64,000 nucleotides of DNA from NCBI GenBank assembly GCA_911728455.2, contig OU452219.1, positions 8,926,320-8,990,319 on the forward strand, written 5' to 3'. The notes below the pieces were generated by a model. The model made no database searches. It worked only from the letters and a program-made list of their open reading frames with translations, and was not told the DNA's origin. Below, one piece after another: positions 1 to 12,089 of this stretch (within the stretch, counting starts at the first letter, position 1; each line of letters begins with the position of its first letter). A program made the translations under genes and the position numbers. This DNA is from Marthasterias glacialis. Its lineage: Eukaryota > Echinodermata > Asteroidea > Forcipulatida > Asteriidae.

Positions 1-1009
1 TCAAGTTAAACGAATAAATGAATCATGAGAAATGTGGGTTCGAAATGCAGGACGTTGTACTTTTGTCGTGAGCTAAATAGCGAGACCATGTTCATTGGAT
101 TTGGAGCCGATTCTCTGCAACCTCCCTGCTAATCTAGCAATACGTCACGCTGAAAAGCACCAGTGCTCAGTCTCTTCCCAATATTGAAACCCAATTTGAA
201 AATATGTAATTCCAATTACCGACCGACAATCTTTCCCGACTGACAAAAACAAATTCGTTGTCTGGAACTTCTCTCACCCCAAGGAAAAAATCCGCTAACA
301 ATACGACCGAGTTTCTATCACCCACGACACAATAAGTCAGTATAGCGCCCTCCTTTGTCTGTAAAGTGCACATCTCATGCACAACGACCCAAGGCTGAAC
401 ATTAGAAATTAGGCCTAGATAAAATCTAAACTAATCAGAACTCGTTACCGCCTTCAAAATCAGTGGTGGAGAATGTAAGGACAGACCTTTATAAACGCCT
501 GGTATTTACCTATCGTTGCTTCTTGACAGCTACCAGTACCAGTAAGGTAAGTTTAGCTCCAGGATTCCTCAAAATATTATTAAGGAGCGTGCTTTTATAT
601 GAATTGTCCAGTTTCCGGACAGCTATCACAATCGGCACGCACGCACGGGAATGCTCAGGCCGGCTGACCCACCTCGGCCTCAGGCTGAGCTCAGCTACGT
701 TGTCGACGTCAACTAGTAAATTGTAATTATGCTTTTTAAAGAAAAAATGTGTAGGGTAGGGCGTAGGGGGTTGGCAAGCGGGGGCAAATACATAATATGA
801 GTTTTTTGGAAATGTTGCCGCAACCGACTGCCACTTTTTTTACGTATTTAAAAAAAAAACGAACGCGCTTTCCCTCAATCACCTTTCCCCTCATGCCCTC
901 CCACCTTCCAGTGTCCTCTCTTAACTTTCTCCATGTCTTTACCTGTATCTTATTTGCCTGGAGGAATCGAACATTAGTTAGTACTTATTACACAGTTATA
1001 TATTGCATT

Positions 1010-1110
1010 TTACTTACTGGGATTCGAACCTGTAAGGGAAAGAACACATTATTAACACACAAGACCACAGCCTACACCGCTAGGCTATGAGGCTTTGACA
1101 CCATGATGGG
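1010..1110 (-). mobile_element. tRNA-like SINE head
   Basis: On the minus strand TAGCCTAGCGGTGTAGGC (A-box-like) and AGGTTCGAATCCCAG (B box) stand at tRNA spacing. The fold is too poor for a functional tRNA gene. Confidence 0.5.
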
Positions 1111-1783
1111 TTTGTTAGTTCTATGTGAAACTACCACACTAAAGGTCATAATGAATATGTAATTTTTTATGAATAATTATGAATAATCAAATTAGCAGGA
1201 TTGTCCTAAAATTTGCATGATGTGAATATTCCTAACCTTATGAATGCCCACATGCATTACACATGAGCCACGTGAATGGAATACTATGGATGATTCCATT
1301 AGTATCGGTCCTGGGTATGTTCAACTGCTGAAGACGCACGTCGTGATCACCCCCATCCCCGAAGCTACAGTTTTGAATGCCATGTCAACTTCCCTCCTAA
1401 ACATCATCTCAGTTTACCTATTTGGAAAATAGAAAGGTCCCATTGACTTCTCCACTGCGCATGAACGATGACCGACTCAAATTATTGGAGTTACCACTCG
1501 CGCGCACACGGGCAAATGAACACAAAATGGTGTTTATTTTCATGTCACTGGAAGGCGAAGCCTCGAGGATTTTTTTCACGTTTTCAACCCTTTAGAATTG
1601 TTCAAACTTCCTGTTCCTTGCTAGATATATTCTTCAACCCTTCTAGATAGGTAAGGATCAAAATTTAATTAAATTCCATGGATATAAAGTGACGGCCGGA
1701 TACGGCATTTTAGCCAGTTTTTTTTAAAATATGTATGAAACCATTTATTTGTCATTTTGTGCGTATTCAATCTCACTTGGCAT

Positions 1784-1880
1784 GCTTGGGGGTGGGGGTG
1801 GGGGGGGGGGGCAAGATTGGGGGGGGGGGGGGCAAGGATTCTGAGGGGAGGGGGGTCCAACCCTCCCCTGCCCCCATATG
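1784..1880. repeat. G-rich tract
   Basis: Multiple G runs of 7-14 lie within 70 bp, bordered by CCCTCCCCTGCCCCC. This gives quadruplex potential. Confidence 0.7.
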
Positions 1881-2066
1881 TCACTCACTCAGAGTCGGAC
1901 TCATAGTTACAGAGTAGACTCGGAGTCAGTGTCGGAGACAGATTGACATGCCTCAGATGAAAATCACCCGGATCAGGGAGATGGAAGTGGGTGGGATGCC
2001 TGACTGCTTCTGATAATAATACTAGAAGTAGTATACTAACACTGTTAGTGTTAGTATAGTAGTAGA

Positions 2067-2442
2067 TACTCCTAGAACTATGAGGTTCGTTCCGTTATCG
2101 CCAGCCCATAGGACCAGCGCACCGCATACCAGCATACCAGTTAATTTTGCAACTCCGGTCGCCATATTTGTTGCATTACTGTTTGAATGGGATCTGAATT
2201 ACGGTGAGAATTTATCACTTTTTAACGACTTTTAGTTTGCGGAGTGGATTTTCTGGACCTGTGCAACGCTCGATGAGAGTTGAAAGAACACATAGAGCCT
2301 AGTTTTGGCGAGATCTGATTTCAAAAAAGAACTGTAGCCATGTAAACGTGAAGGGCAGAAAGTTTTGAATAGGATTTTGTACATGTCACTCTATGAGGTT
2401 CGTGGAGACGATAGCGGAACGAACCTCATAGTTCTAGGAGTA
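2067..2442. mobile_element. MITE-like element, 34-bp inverted ends
   Basis: Left end TACTCCTAGAACTATGAGG (2067-2100) is repeated inverted at 2409-2442 with about one mismatch. It is 376 bp and non-coding. It lies just upstream of MRPS12. Confidence 0.8.
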
Positions 2443-2694
2443 AGTAGTAGACACAACATGCACTACCCACTAGTTTAATTATTCCACTTTCCATGGATGG
2501 ACCTTTGTGATACTACTGGTAGCTGCACTTGTAGCTGTTGGTCACATTCCTTTGATGTTTTTTTTTACCAAAAATTTAAATGTACATTTAGACAAATCAC
2601 TATATGTATGCTTGCATCAAGCAAAGCAAAAGTCTTACCACAGTATACCACTACACTATTCTCATACTCAATTTTCTGGTTAAATTTGCAGAGA

Positions 2695-2776
2695 ATGTTG
2701 GGCGGACTTCATCAGTGTCGGCACCATCTTTCGTTTGCCTTAAACTATGTCAGTAGGTTTGCAGCTTGCAAGGCAG
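2695..2776 (+). CDS. MRPS12: MRPS12 coding exon 1 (leader)
   Basis: This exon encodes 27 residues beginning [12 protein letters not shown] plus the first base of a Gly codon. It is rich in Arg, His and Leu with no acidic residue, as expected of a mitochondrial targeting sequence. It ends at a GTTAGT donor. Confidence 0.8.
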
Positions 2777-3540
2777 GTTAGTATTCGTAACAATGCCACA
2801 GTTCTTATAAATGGCTGTCAAAGATTCAAAATAAATTCAGAAACCAATCGATCATTTTCTTATATAATCAACTAGTGACTTGGTATCAAACATGAACAAA
2901 GCAGTTCAACTCCCAACCCTTGGTCGTTATCAAGATTATAGTACCTCTCCAGGTCAGGCTTCAGATAGTATGAGAGGAAGGGCTTTGTCTAACCCCTTCC
3001 CCCACACCTACTTAGAGCAATTTATGACATAAATGTCAACCCAAACTTGAAAACGAAAACAAACCCTTCTGAACATTATTTTTGTTTCTAATGATTATAA
3101 TGTGATTTTTTTTGTTGGATTTTGTTGATAAAGGGATATGTAAAAACACAAGTCTACTGATGAGATTATGGCCACTGAATTCAACATTCTTGTCCAGAAG
3201 CATCTCCCTGAATCAGCTCTACAAACGAGGCCCCTTCCGCAAGAAACCAAACCCCAAGAAGACCCATCCCACTGACCACCGGCCCCAGCTGAAGGGTGTC
3301 GTCCTTAAGACTCTGATCAGAAAGCCAAAGAAGCCCAATTCAGCCAACAGGAAGTGCATCAAAGTGCGGCTCAGTAATGGGAAGGAGGTTGTTGCGTTCA
3401 TCCCAGGAGAAGGTCACAATCTCCAAGAGCACAACATCGTTCTTGTGGAGGGGGGAAGGACTCAAGATCTTCCTGGGGTCAAACACACTGTCATCAGAGG
3501 CAAATTTGATTGCGGACAAGTAGTTAAGAAAAAGAAATAG
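2695..3540 (+). CDS. MRPS12: mitochondrial ribosomal protein S12 (uS12m), two coding exons
   Basis: Coding exons are 2695-2776 and 3134-3540. The intron has donor G|GTTAGT and acceptor AAAG|GG and splits a Gly codon in phase 1. The joined protein is 162 aa, against 138 in human. It has an Arg/Lys-containing mitochondrial-type leader, then the S12 core: [21 protein letters not shown] (the PNSA decoding loop), [25 protein letters not shown] and a Lys-rich C-terminus. By family knowledge it sits in the decoding centre of the mitoribosome small subunit. The ATG at 2695 follows TTTGCAG|AGA, so a non-coding 5' exon is likely; a good donor (ATAG|GTAAGG) at 1651 is one candidate. No canonical AATAAA lies close after the stop. 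Identity is near certain; the exact first exon is inferred. Confidence 0.93.
3134..3540 (+). CDS. MRPS12: MRPS12 coding exon 2 (S12 core)
   Basis: This exon carries the whole conserved S12 domain and stops at TAG 3538-3540. The 407 nt equal 2 + 405, which matches the phase-1 donor of exon 1. Confidence 0.93.
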
Positions 3541-5108
3541 GTTGTGTATAAAGGTTGTAGAGTATTGTAGAGAAAACAGTGGTTGTATCGTTGTATTCTG
3601 TGGAGATTTGATCTTTAATCGGGGGGTCCAGACGTCTTCCAAGATCATTTGGATATTGTATCACTAGCATTGAAATGTGCACAGACTGTAACATAGAAAT
3701 AATATACATGAACTCGATTTGAAACTAATTGAGTTTTACAATGGCTCATTGCCTCATGTATATCTACAACTAGAAAACAAAACTTTACAATTTTTGTTTT
3801 ATTTGATTATACACCGAGAAACTACGCTGCTCCCTCCACCTGGATCCCACCATTGTGTACCCCACCATTGTGTACCCCAGTGCTGCCGAGGATACCGGCA
3901 TGGATATCGTGCAGGATTATGGGTGATTTTAGTAACACAGTTTCAGGTGTGATAATTTGTTCTTTCTAATCCCCTTCAGTGTATAAAAACTAATTGGCAT
4001 CCTTTTGGGGTTAATTTGTTATTGAAAATGGCACTTCTTTAAACCTTAAAAAAAAATCCAGACAACTGAGGGTACTGCTGCCGGGATGTCATTTCAAGGA
4101 GACACTGTGGTTTTGTGTTGAAAACAGTAATGGGGTGTTGAGAGTTGTCTCTGTTACCTCCGCAAATTATCAGACCTACAGTTGGCCTGCCAAGTTGCTG
4201 CTGTTTGTCAGTAAATGGTTTGTTGATCTAGACAGGTCGAGATGGGCTTTCTCATAGTAATCCAAATTACGACTCTTAAAAGAGTAAATTAGTTCCAAAG
4301 TTTATTTGCACAACTGCCAACTTTAGACCTTTAAATAAACCTTCCTCTATCCATTAAATTTCCAATAGCATTTTGCTTATCTGAAAGTCTAGTTGACCCG
4401 AATGGGAATCATAGTCTTGACTCGACTTGAGTCAAGGCTCTTGACTGTCCTGGATGAGTAAAATAGTGTGTATGTACAGTGCACAGGTGTTGTAGTCCTG
4501 GCTGTTGGGGTAGTTATTGCGAAACATGCGATGGCGCGTGAGAGCTGTTGATTTTGTCTAAAACAGTGTTCTGTCTCGTACATCTGCAGAACAATCCATT
4601 AAAGTAAACTAACAGAAATGAAAATAAACACTCTGTCGTTGGAGTACAGGTTGTACAGTAATGGCCGCGGGCAAGAGTGATAACATCGTCATACCCAGCC
4701 CAAAGAAATTATTGTTTTAATTATTATACTATTGGTTATGCATAACACTACTACTGTGCACATCACATTTTAAACAAATCAGCAATGTTGTGTTTTAATG
4801 GATTTTGCGTAAATTAATTAATCTTGCATATTTGGGCAAAAGAATAAAACAGTACGGCCATTCGTATTCTATTGGATTTTAACATAAATTGATTAATGTT
4901 GCATTATGCAAAAGGATAAAGTTGTACCATGTGTGTTCTGTGGACATGTGAATCAAAGGTGTTTGTTTTATTCCCGTGTTATTATTTTTTTTTTCATTTC
5001 AAATTGTTTCACTTAGTGCCCCTTTTTAAAGATATGCCAATGTAACATTGAAGACAAGTTTTTTTTATGTTACATAAGATCATAACAAGATCCTAAAATG
5101 GCAGATTA
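3541..5108. other. MRPS12: MRPS12 3' flank, no further gene
   Basis: AT-rich, with a short palindrome CTTGACTCGACTTGAGTCAA at 4414. No coding exon seen. Confidence 0.6.
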
Positions 5109-5491
5109 TTAAATATTAGATGTTATACCCGACTTTTGGCCGATTTGACCGTTTATGAAATTTTAGATTTAAGCTATAAATGGCAATTTTTTATTAGATT
5201 CGAGAAAGTTATAAGCTTTTATTTAATTTAATGCACGAACAAAATCCGACAGTGATAAATGTTAGTAAAAGCTAAAACTGATTCATTATCTCACGTCCAC
5301 CAGCCGTGTACGAACAATTGTGCATGTTAATACACGAACAACTTTGCATATTACATGTATTTTGTGCATTGTCCGTGGCATATGCGAAAGTTTTTGTATG
5401 TTTTCGGTTTGAAACAGCATCATCTGTCAAAATTCGTTCAGAGAAAAAAAAATAAAAATAAAATCATTCGCCAAAAGTCGAGCCATGCTAC
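5109..5491. mobile_element. TTAAAGATG-family MITE, copy 1
   Basis: The inverted ends contain ATACCCGACTTTTGGCC and its complement. The internal segment (GTGCATTGTCCGTGGCATAT, GACAGATGATG complement) is shared with copies at 21422 and 43282. Confidence 0.7.
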
Positions 5492-5855
5492 TTTAAAGGT
5501 AAAATACAGAAATAGTAAAGCTGATAGTGTAGTGTTCGTACCTCGTTTGATTCAATATATATGAAAAACAACCCTGTGGAAATTTGGGACCAATCCGTCG
5601 TGCCAGTCAGGAGAAAATAGTGAAAAATCGTGCACACTTGTTAGCATATAAACACATATTGTCCTTAAATTCTATTGTTACAACCGAAATTAAAATCGGG
5701 GTCTTCAAATTCTATTTTCTCGACTTGGACAGTATTTCAGACAGAAGTATTCATATGGAAAATTGGTACTGCTGTACTTCATAATTAGTAAGCTTTCAGA
5801 CAGATACTAATAACGAAAACATTTGACGACTACCAATCATGTATTCTACCTTTAA
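5492..5855. mobile_element. MITE-like element with TTTAAAGGTA ends
   Basis: TTTAAAGGTAAAATAC at the left is matched inverted by GTATTCTACCTTTAAA at the right. It directly abuts the previous element. A diverged relative lies at about 32205-32560. Confidence 0.6.
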
Positions 5856-7409
5856 ATAGTCACATTATTCATGTAAAATATTATTTGGGCGATTGACTTT
5901 GCCATGTACTGTATCGGTTTCATTTGTGCTGATCCATTTCCAGAAGTGAAGAGCAATCGAGACAAACATTTAATCATACCGAGGGAAAATACCACAAGTG
6001 TTTTTCTTTTAAGGATTTTGTAGAAATAATTGCAATCGATGGAAGCCCCCGTCAGGTTTGACTTGGAATTGAAGGTGGGAGCTGAGGTGACTTTTTGAGA
6101 TGTTTCATATAATTAAGTTTAATTATTTTAACTTTCTTTCAAACCTCAAGTTAAACATAAAATTGATAGTATGTTTAAAAAGAAAATGGCCTATGGCACA
6201 ATTTTTTGAAGATCAGTATTGACGATTACTTTTGGTGTCTATTCAGTGGTCTGAAGGGCCGTTCAGAAAAATCAATGTTCGATTTTTTTTTATAAACATG
6301 TGTGGACCCACCCGCCCACCTCAACTTTCAATGTTTAAACATTGACAGACTATTTATAGGATATACCCTATATAATAATAATAATACCCTATACACTGAA
6401 GAACAGAGTAATTTCTCAAATGAAGCAGATATTTTTTAGATCAATGTTCCCCCATGCCCAGGATTTGTCAATGACTTTTTCTAGCTTCTAGCATGCAAGT
6501 TTGTATAGTTGAAACAGAAAAAGAAATTCACGCCACCCCCCCCCCCCCCATTTGGCGTGGAGGTTGGCTATCGAAACAAGGTTGACCAATGGAACAGCAC
6601 AGACATGGCAGACGTATACAGACAATCTGTAGGAGGAGGCCGCTACAGGTATTTTTTCCCCTTAAAAAAGTGTTTTATTCTATTATTTTAATTGGAAACT
6701 GAATTTCGACTGTCAGTTATTTCTTTTGACCTACATCATAATTTCGAGAGAGAGAAAAAAAACCGGTTATTCTGGATGACCCCTTATGGTGCTTTTTCAT
6801 GTATTTGTTGTAATATTTTGTAAAGGATCATTGTGGGTTATGACTAAACTGATGGCATAATCACTCCGTCCATGGAGGTAGCTCTATCCATGCCCAAGAG
6901 TCACATGATTCGATTTCAGTTTATTATGGTTTGGTGGTTGGTGTAAAAATGCTTCCACGTGGGTGTGAATAAGCCATGTTGCCCATAGTTTAAACGATTA
7001 ATAAAATGAAATCATTTGAAATTAAATTATTTGGAGATTATTAAATGTGAAAATACATGTAGAAGTAAAATAGGTCGGTCACGCAACTTTGGTGTTCAGA
7101 ATTGCGTAACAACTTACTCTTCACTGAAATACTAAGACTTCAGAGATGGCTCATTGTGACTCACAATTCTCGAATCCGACAATGTTCAAAACCATGCCAT
7201 CGCGTCCATACTTCATGTGCATAATAAATATTGACGGGTCTTTGTGCATGATATGGGCCGTCCTTGTCCCCGCTGCTGCGGTCGTCGTGTATTACATTGT
7301 TCTCGGTAAAACCCGCGATGCACACTCAACCCTTTGCCATTACCTAATAGCTCAAGAATGGCCAATTAGATCACTCGATAATAACAACGAGGCCGTGTTT
7401 TCCGTGTAA
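5856..7409. other. no gene recognised
   Basis: A short frame near 6605 (ATGGCAGACGTATACAGAC then a CAG|GTATTT donor-like end) is the only exon-like stretch, and has no recognisable homology. Confidence 0.5.
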
Positions 7410-7790
7410 CACCGATACCGATTGGCTAGGGCCATTATAAGTCCCGCCTAACCGTGCTTATGCTGGCCGTCAAGTTCAGGTTCAGGTCACAATTATAACG
7501 AAGGCTAGCTTGCTGCTGTAGTGTGTAGTAGATGTGTAGACTACGTATGTTATGTATACACATACGTTATAAACGGCTGAATTGCACTTGTCGTTTGCTG
7601 GCACATGCTGGCGTAATTTCGAAATTAAAATGGTGGATAATTCATACAAGTGTTAGATTTTGGGATACCTGTATCGCACCGCCAAGTTGCGGGGAGAGAC
7701 GCAGACTGGCTACGAGATCAAGCACTCCTCGAAAAGGGTTCGTCGCTTGGTGTTTTTGTTTCGCCGTTGTCACACGCAAGGACAAGGTTA
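7410..7790 (+). promoter_or_regulatory. candidate promoter and 5' non-coding exon for the bZIP gene
   Basis: The stretch has two inverted CCAAT motifs (CCGATTGGCTAG near 7420, and CCAATTAG near 7363) and is followed by a CpG-richer segment. It ends in a good donor, CAAG|GTTAGT, near 7786. No coding signal is seen. Assignment to the bZIP gene rests on orientation and position only. Confidence 0.25.
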
Positions 7791-7821
7791 GTCTAAAAGT
7801 ATTCATACATTAACCCAGATA

Positions 7822-7831
7822 GTTACGTAAG
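7822..7831. promoter_or_regulatory. D-box-like PAR bZIP site 1
   Basis: GTTACGTAAG contains the perfect core TTACGTAA. It lies about 4.3 kb upstream of the PAR bZIP coding exon. Occupancy is inferred. Confidence 0.4.
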
Positions 7832-7969
7832 GGCGTGTCAACGTGAGATTTATTCGCCCCAAAATGCCCCTTTTGCGTCCTTCTTGCTGCAAGATATTAA
7901 GTTTAGTGTGTGCATGTGTGTACGAGCTAACCTGCTCTACAAATCTTAGCCGTGGAAAAAAGTTGAGAG

Positions 7970-7979
7970 ATTACGTAAT
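7970..7979. promoter_or_regulatory. D-box PAR bZIP site 2
   Basis: ATTACGTAAT is an exact match to the palindromic RTTAYGTAAY consensus bound by PAR bZIP and NFIL3 proteins. It lies 139 bp from site 1. Confidence 0.45.
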
Positions 7980-9347
7980 GTGTCGTAATGCGTGGTAGTG
8001 AAGGCGCAAAAATGAAAAGTCCACTGGCCCAAACAAATGTACGCAACTGACACACTGCGACAGTCAGTTGCAGTATCAACTATCAATATCATGTTCGACT
8101 GTTGACAAAGTTTTGACGAGACTTGAATGCTAAAACTACTCTGAAGTGCGACTGCACTGGATTGTGTACGATCATAGTGTGTCGTACGGTTTTTGTCATC
8201 GTGTGGCGGTGTGTTCAAACTGAATATGGCTTTGTCTATGGGCTTGATTCAACAGTATTTCCAGATGGCAAGGTTGGTTGTTGATGTTAAATCTGAGCAC
8301 TAACTATTATTAGTCATATTGACTAGGGCTTGGTGAGTTTGGACTAAATGTACTTTGAGGAATCCATGGATGCTACTACTACTAGTAGTAGTAGCAGGCC
8401 ATGTTAATTAAAATAGTGCAATTGACGTTCACCAGACTTATATTATTTTAGGAAGGAATATTAATGCGTACTTGCCAAACATCAATTTACTGTTGGTTTT
8501 GGTTTTGTTTACACGGACGTGAGACTGGGGCAATGGTTTTCAAAGTTCAGGAATTACAGTCGTCAATTGTACACACTTATTGTGAATTCATGATATTCAA
8601 CGGATTGGATGGAACATAAATCATTTATTTTTAGTGTGCAAGAACTGAGGAGTGGCATCAGGATAAAAAATAGAGGCATACCTAATGATACCATGTAGCC
8701 TACTACTAAATATACTGTAGGTCTTGCCTGAGATCCATGATACCATTAAAATAATGAGATCATTATTTTAATAATAACAATAAAAAATAAGTCAATAAAA
8801 AATAAGCAGATTTGCTCACATGAATACATTTTTATTTCTTCAAGCATTAACTTTTGTTCCGCTTTGACCATGGATCAAAGTATGTATGCTGTCTGTGGAT
8901 ATGATGATGCTGTGACCATGGAGCAGACCATAGTCATGTGTCCTACTTGCTCTACGGTCATTAAAAACATACTTTATTGCTGGAGTTGACAAAAATGACA
9001 GTGTCAGCCATGCGTAGAAAGACGCTGCTAGGGCCGAAACGTGAGGCCACGGACATTGTTTTCCATGTTTATGCAATTACGCTGACTCCATCGTCTAATT
9101 TCTACCTCCATGGTCTAATCCATATCATTCAATTTTTTTTTACTCCACCATGATTTGCTTAACGGCTGAACAGCCTCTGTGGATTTTTAGAATAGATGTG
9201 AACAGTGATTTACCGTTTGATGATTTTTTTTAAATCATAGGTTCACTCTGACCCGAAGGTAGCCTTGCCGCCAAACCAATGGTGTAAATTCACGCACTGT
9301 TGAGCAATTAGTGATGTATCCTTGATGTAGGAAAAAGAGGGTCATAT

Positions 9348-9357
9348 ATTACGTAAT
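9348..9357. promoter_or_regulatory. D-box PAR bZIP site 3
   Basis: This is a second exact ATTACGTAAT, about 2.7 kb upstream of the bZIP coding exon. Confidence 0.4.
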
Positions 9358-10266
9358 GTTACATCGGATCAGACCATGATCAGACAAGCAGCCATCTTGA
9401 TAATAAACAAAATGTGGTTCCTTTTTCATGTGTACGAATAGGGGGTGCGAGGTTTCATTTGTCATGAAAGAAATCGTTACAATCCCCGTATATTGTTTGT
9501 TGAGGTTTACTGATAAATTGATCTGAACTTGTTGCCGGGTCATCCCAACCCCCAGACACGATTCACTTTGTTTAGCCAGTTAAAAGGTGTGTGTTTGTAT
9601 TATTATTTGCCTTGATGACATTACGTCAGAGATAACAAGAGGCCACACTGCTTGCAATCTTGATTAGTTGCTCTTCTTCTGGTCGTTCACATGGGAGAGT
9701 TTCTCGGTGATTATTGATCCTGACCCTAGACGTGGTTTTGGGACACTTGATGGGAGTGATTGTGAAACAATTTTTAAGCATTTATGATTTTATTATTTGA
9801 TCATAAATAAATGAACTAAATATTTGTTAATGTATGGATTTTATTTGGGTACAATGTGGAAAAATCTCTTTTGTAAAGGTGTTGGTTCTGGAAAGAGCCG
9901 GTCAGGTTATTCTCGACGTTTCGACAAGTGTGCTCTATAGTCACATCACGTCCACTGTAGTCCAAAACATTGAAAATAACAAACTGCGGATCTTTTCAGA
10001 AAAAGGTAATTTGATATCTAATTCCACCAAACAAAGTTTCAAATCCCACAATTAATTTTTAGTTTCGGCTTTCAGCCACCGATGTTTGATTGAGTCTATA
10101 AAACCATTTAAAGCACTGCTTACTCCCTGCCCCAAGTCTAGCCGAAACAAAAATCCACAGGCTTTCCAACTGGCTTGTTATAAATAGAATGGATTGCAGT
10201 ACATATCGAGATGCAATACCCATCAAGATGCTTGTGGATTTCTGCGTGACCCCCACCCCCTCCCTC

Positions 10267-10329
10267 AAGGAAAAAAAAAGAAAGAAAGAAGAAGAAAGAA
10301 GAAGAAAGAAAAGAAAAGAAAAAAAACAG
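10267..10329. repeat. 63-nt pure A/G tract
   Basis: This is an unbroken purine tract of GAAA and GAA units. It is able in principle to form triplex DNA. Confidence 0.8.
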
Positions 10330-10638
10330 AGAGCGAAGAGCTCTTCATAGTCATACTTTAGTGAAACTTTGGCGGAACAAAATGGAATTAAAATAGCTGT
10401 TGGGCCGGGCCGATTTTACAAAAAGCTAAGATTTATCTTAACATGTGCATTGATCTTAATTGCGGAGCAAAGTAATGATATGTCACAATACAAGTCACAT
10501 CAATGGCAATATTGACAACCCGTCTTAAGATGAATCTTATGTGTTCGTGAAGTCGGCAGTTACATTGTAATGTAACGATCACGCTTTTAATAGCTTCGCC
10601 TATATGCCTACACTGTTACCACCATGATTGACTATCCT

Positions 10639-10758
10639 TTAACGTTTGTGATGGCGTTGTGGAGCCGGAAGTGCAGTGTAACGAATGTTCATGTTCATAT
10701 ATTATGTGTATACCATTCGTTTACATTACACTTCCGGCTCTAAGACGTCATCACTTAA
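10639..10758. mobile_element. 120-bp foldback element
   Basis: GAGCCGGAAGTGCAGTGTAA near 10662 pairs with TTACATTACACTTCCGGCTC near 10722. The arms continue outwards to TTAA at each end. Confidence 0.7.
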
Positions 10759-12089
10759 CCATAGTAGTGTTTGACCATGGATGAAGGACACGGTGCCACT
10801 ATTGGGGAATGTCTCCCCTCCATAGTGCCACATTCGATTGGCCCTGAAGGGTTGGTATTGTGCACAACGAACGCGTTTTGTGGAGAATTAATACTACAAT
10901 GGAACAGGTTCTTGTGCGAACTGCCGATCAAGTTATATGGCACACAACGGGTATACCTTTCTTTTGTTTACAAACATTAAATTAACCACCATTTTGTATG
11001 GCCTCGAGCATCACAAAATGTATAATCTGACTGGGCAAAAATTTGCCCTTTGTAGTAAAAAAAATGTTTTTTTTTAACGAAGTACCAGTATGTTTTGGAC
11101 AGTAATTTGTATTTATCATTTTTAATATGGGTGTTAATTTGATGGCATAAATGGTCAGATAATAAACTTTTGTATTTGTTTTTACAGTGAAGGCCGCCCA
11201 TACTTTTTTTGCCAACAAACTGTTGGCTGTCGAGACGTTACAAAAGACAGGTCGTTAAGAGATCTTTCATATGCATCCTGCATTGATAACTATTTGAAGA
11301 GAAGAAGAAAAACAAAATCAACAGAACAATAACAAAATAACTAATCAGATTTTAATTACAAAATGTAAAAGATAAGCGCCTGAAATGGGAGAATTGCTAA
11401 TTACACGTGATCAGTGTGCTTTGCGTCCCAATGATTCACGCACAGGTTAAGCCATGTAGCTTGCACTGTTGACCCAGTGGTGACCCGTATTTTGCCCAGT
11501 GCATAATTATGGACGGGTAACCTTTTGAACTTCATTTGACTGGTCATATTTCCCAACCATTAACAAAGACACTGTTGACCGTCAGCTTGGCCACTCAGCC
11601 TACGGCCCTGACCGTTACGTTTGACCTGACCAGCTAGCAATAAGTGACGTCAATTAGTGAACTGGGGGTCAAGTCTCGCGGAAAGTCTTCATGCAAGTGT
11701 AATTGTGAGGGAGTTTTGTATGTACACAAATCTATATTTAAAGTTCAGGACTATGTGAAAAGGCCTCCAATTAATCGTCCCTAAAATGTAGTTCTTTGTT
11801 TATGTATGCTCATTCCACATCATAAGATGAAATACCCGTGTTTTATACACAGAATGTATGGGGGAAATGTTCAGAGGCACTTACGTGAGAGCTGTAAACG
11901 CAGATCTTTAAATGCACGTGTACACCGCACCTATTAAGAGGTGTTTTACAGCAGTGATATTAATATTTATGTTACACATAAATCTACGTTCTAAATACAC
12001 ACAGGTATTTCCCAAAGGATAGTTTCATACTTATTATAAAAATCAATGTGTTCTGTGTTATTCATTTTCTCAGGTGGCACGTGGTCACC

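Larger units (their letters stand above)
1..2066. other. no gene recognised
   Basis: Short open frames only. It holds a SINE head (1010-1110), G-rich tract (1784-1880) and a possible MRPS12 5' exon donor at 1651. A small TAACACTGTTAGTGTTA inverted repeat lies near 2037. Confidence 0.6.
8280..12073. other. upstream region or intron of the bZIP gene
   Basis: Holds D-box site 3, the purine tract and the 10639 foldback. CACGTG E-boxes stand at 11404 and 11915 (and 12078, in the exon). A small exon-like frame lies just upstream at 8226-8272. Confidence 0.5.

Noticed and set aside
1010-1110. Possible tRNA gene
   Set aside because: A and B boxes are present but the acceptor and anticodon stems do not pair well; read as a SINE head. 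The same applies at 19740, 23800, 25240 and 54260.
6605-6648. Start codon plus donor-like end resembling a small first exon
   Set aside because: No partner exon, no homology, and the context is low complexity.
10780-10980. 69-aa frame beginning MDEGHGATIGECLP
   Set aside because: Overlaps a small inverted repeat (GGTGCCACTAT/ATAGTGCCAC) and has no family resemblance.
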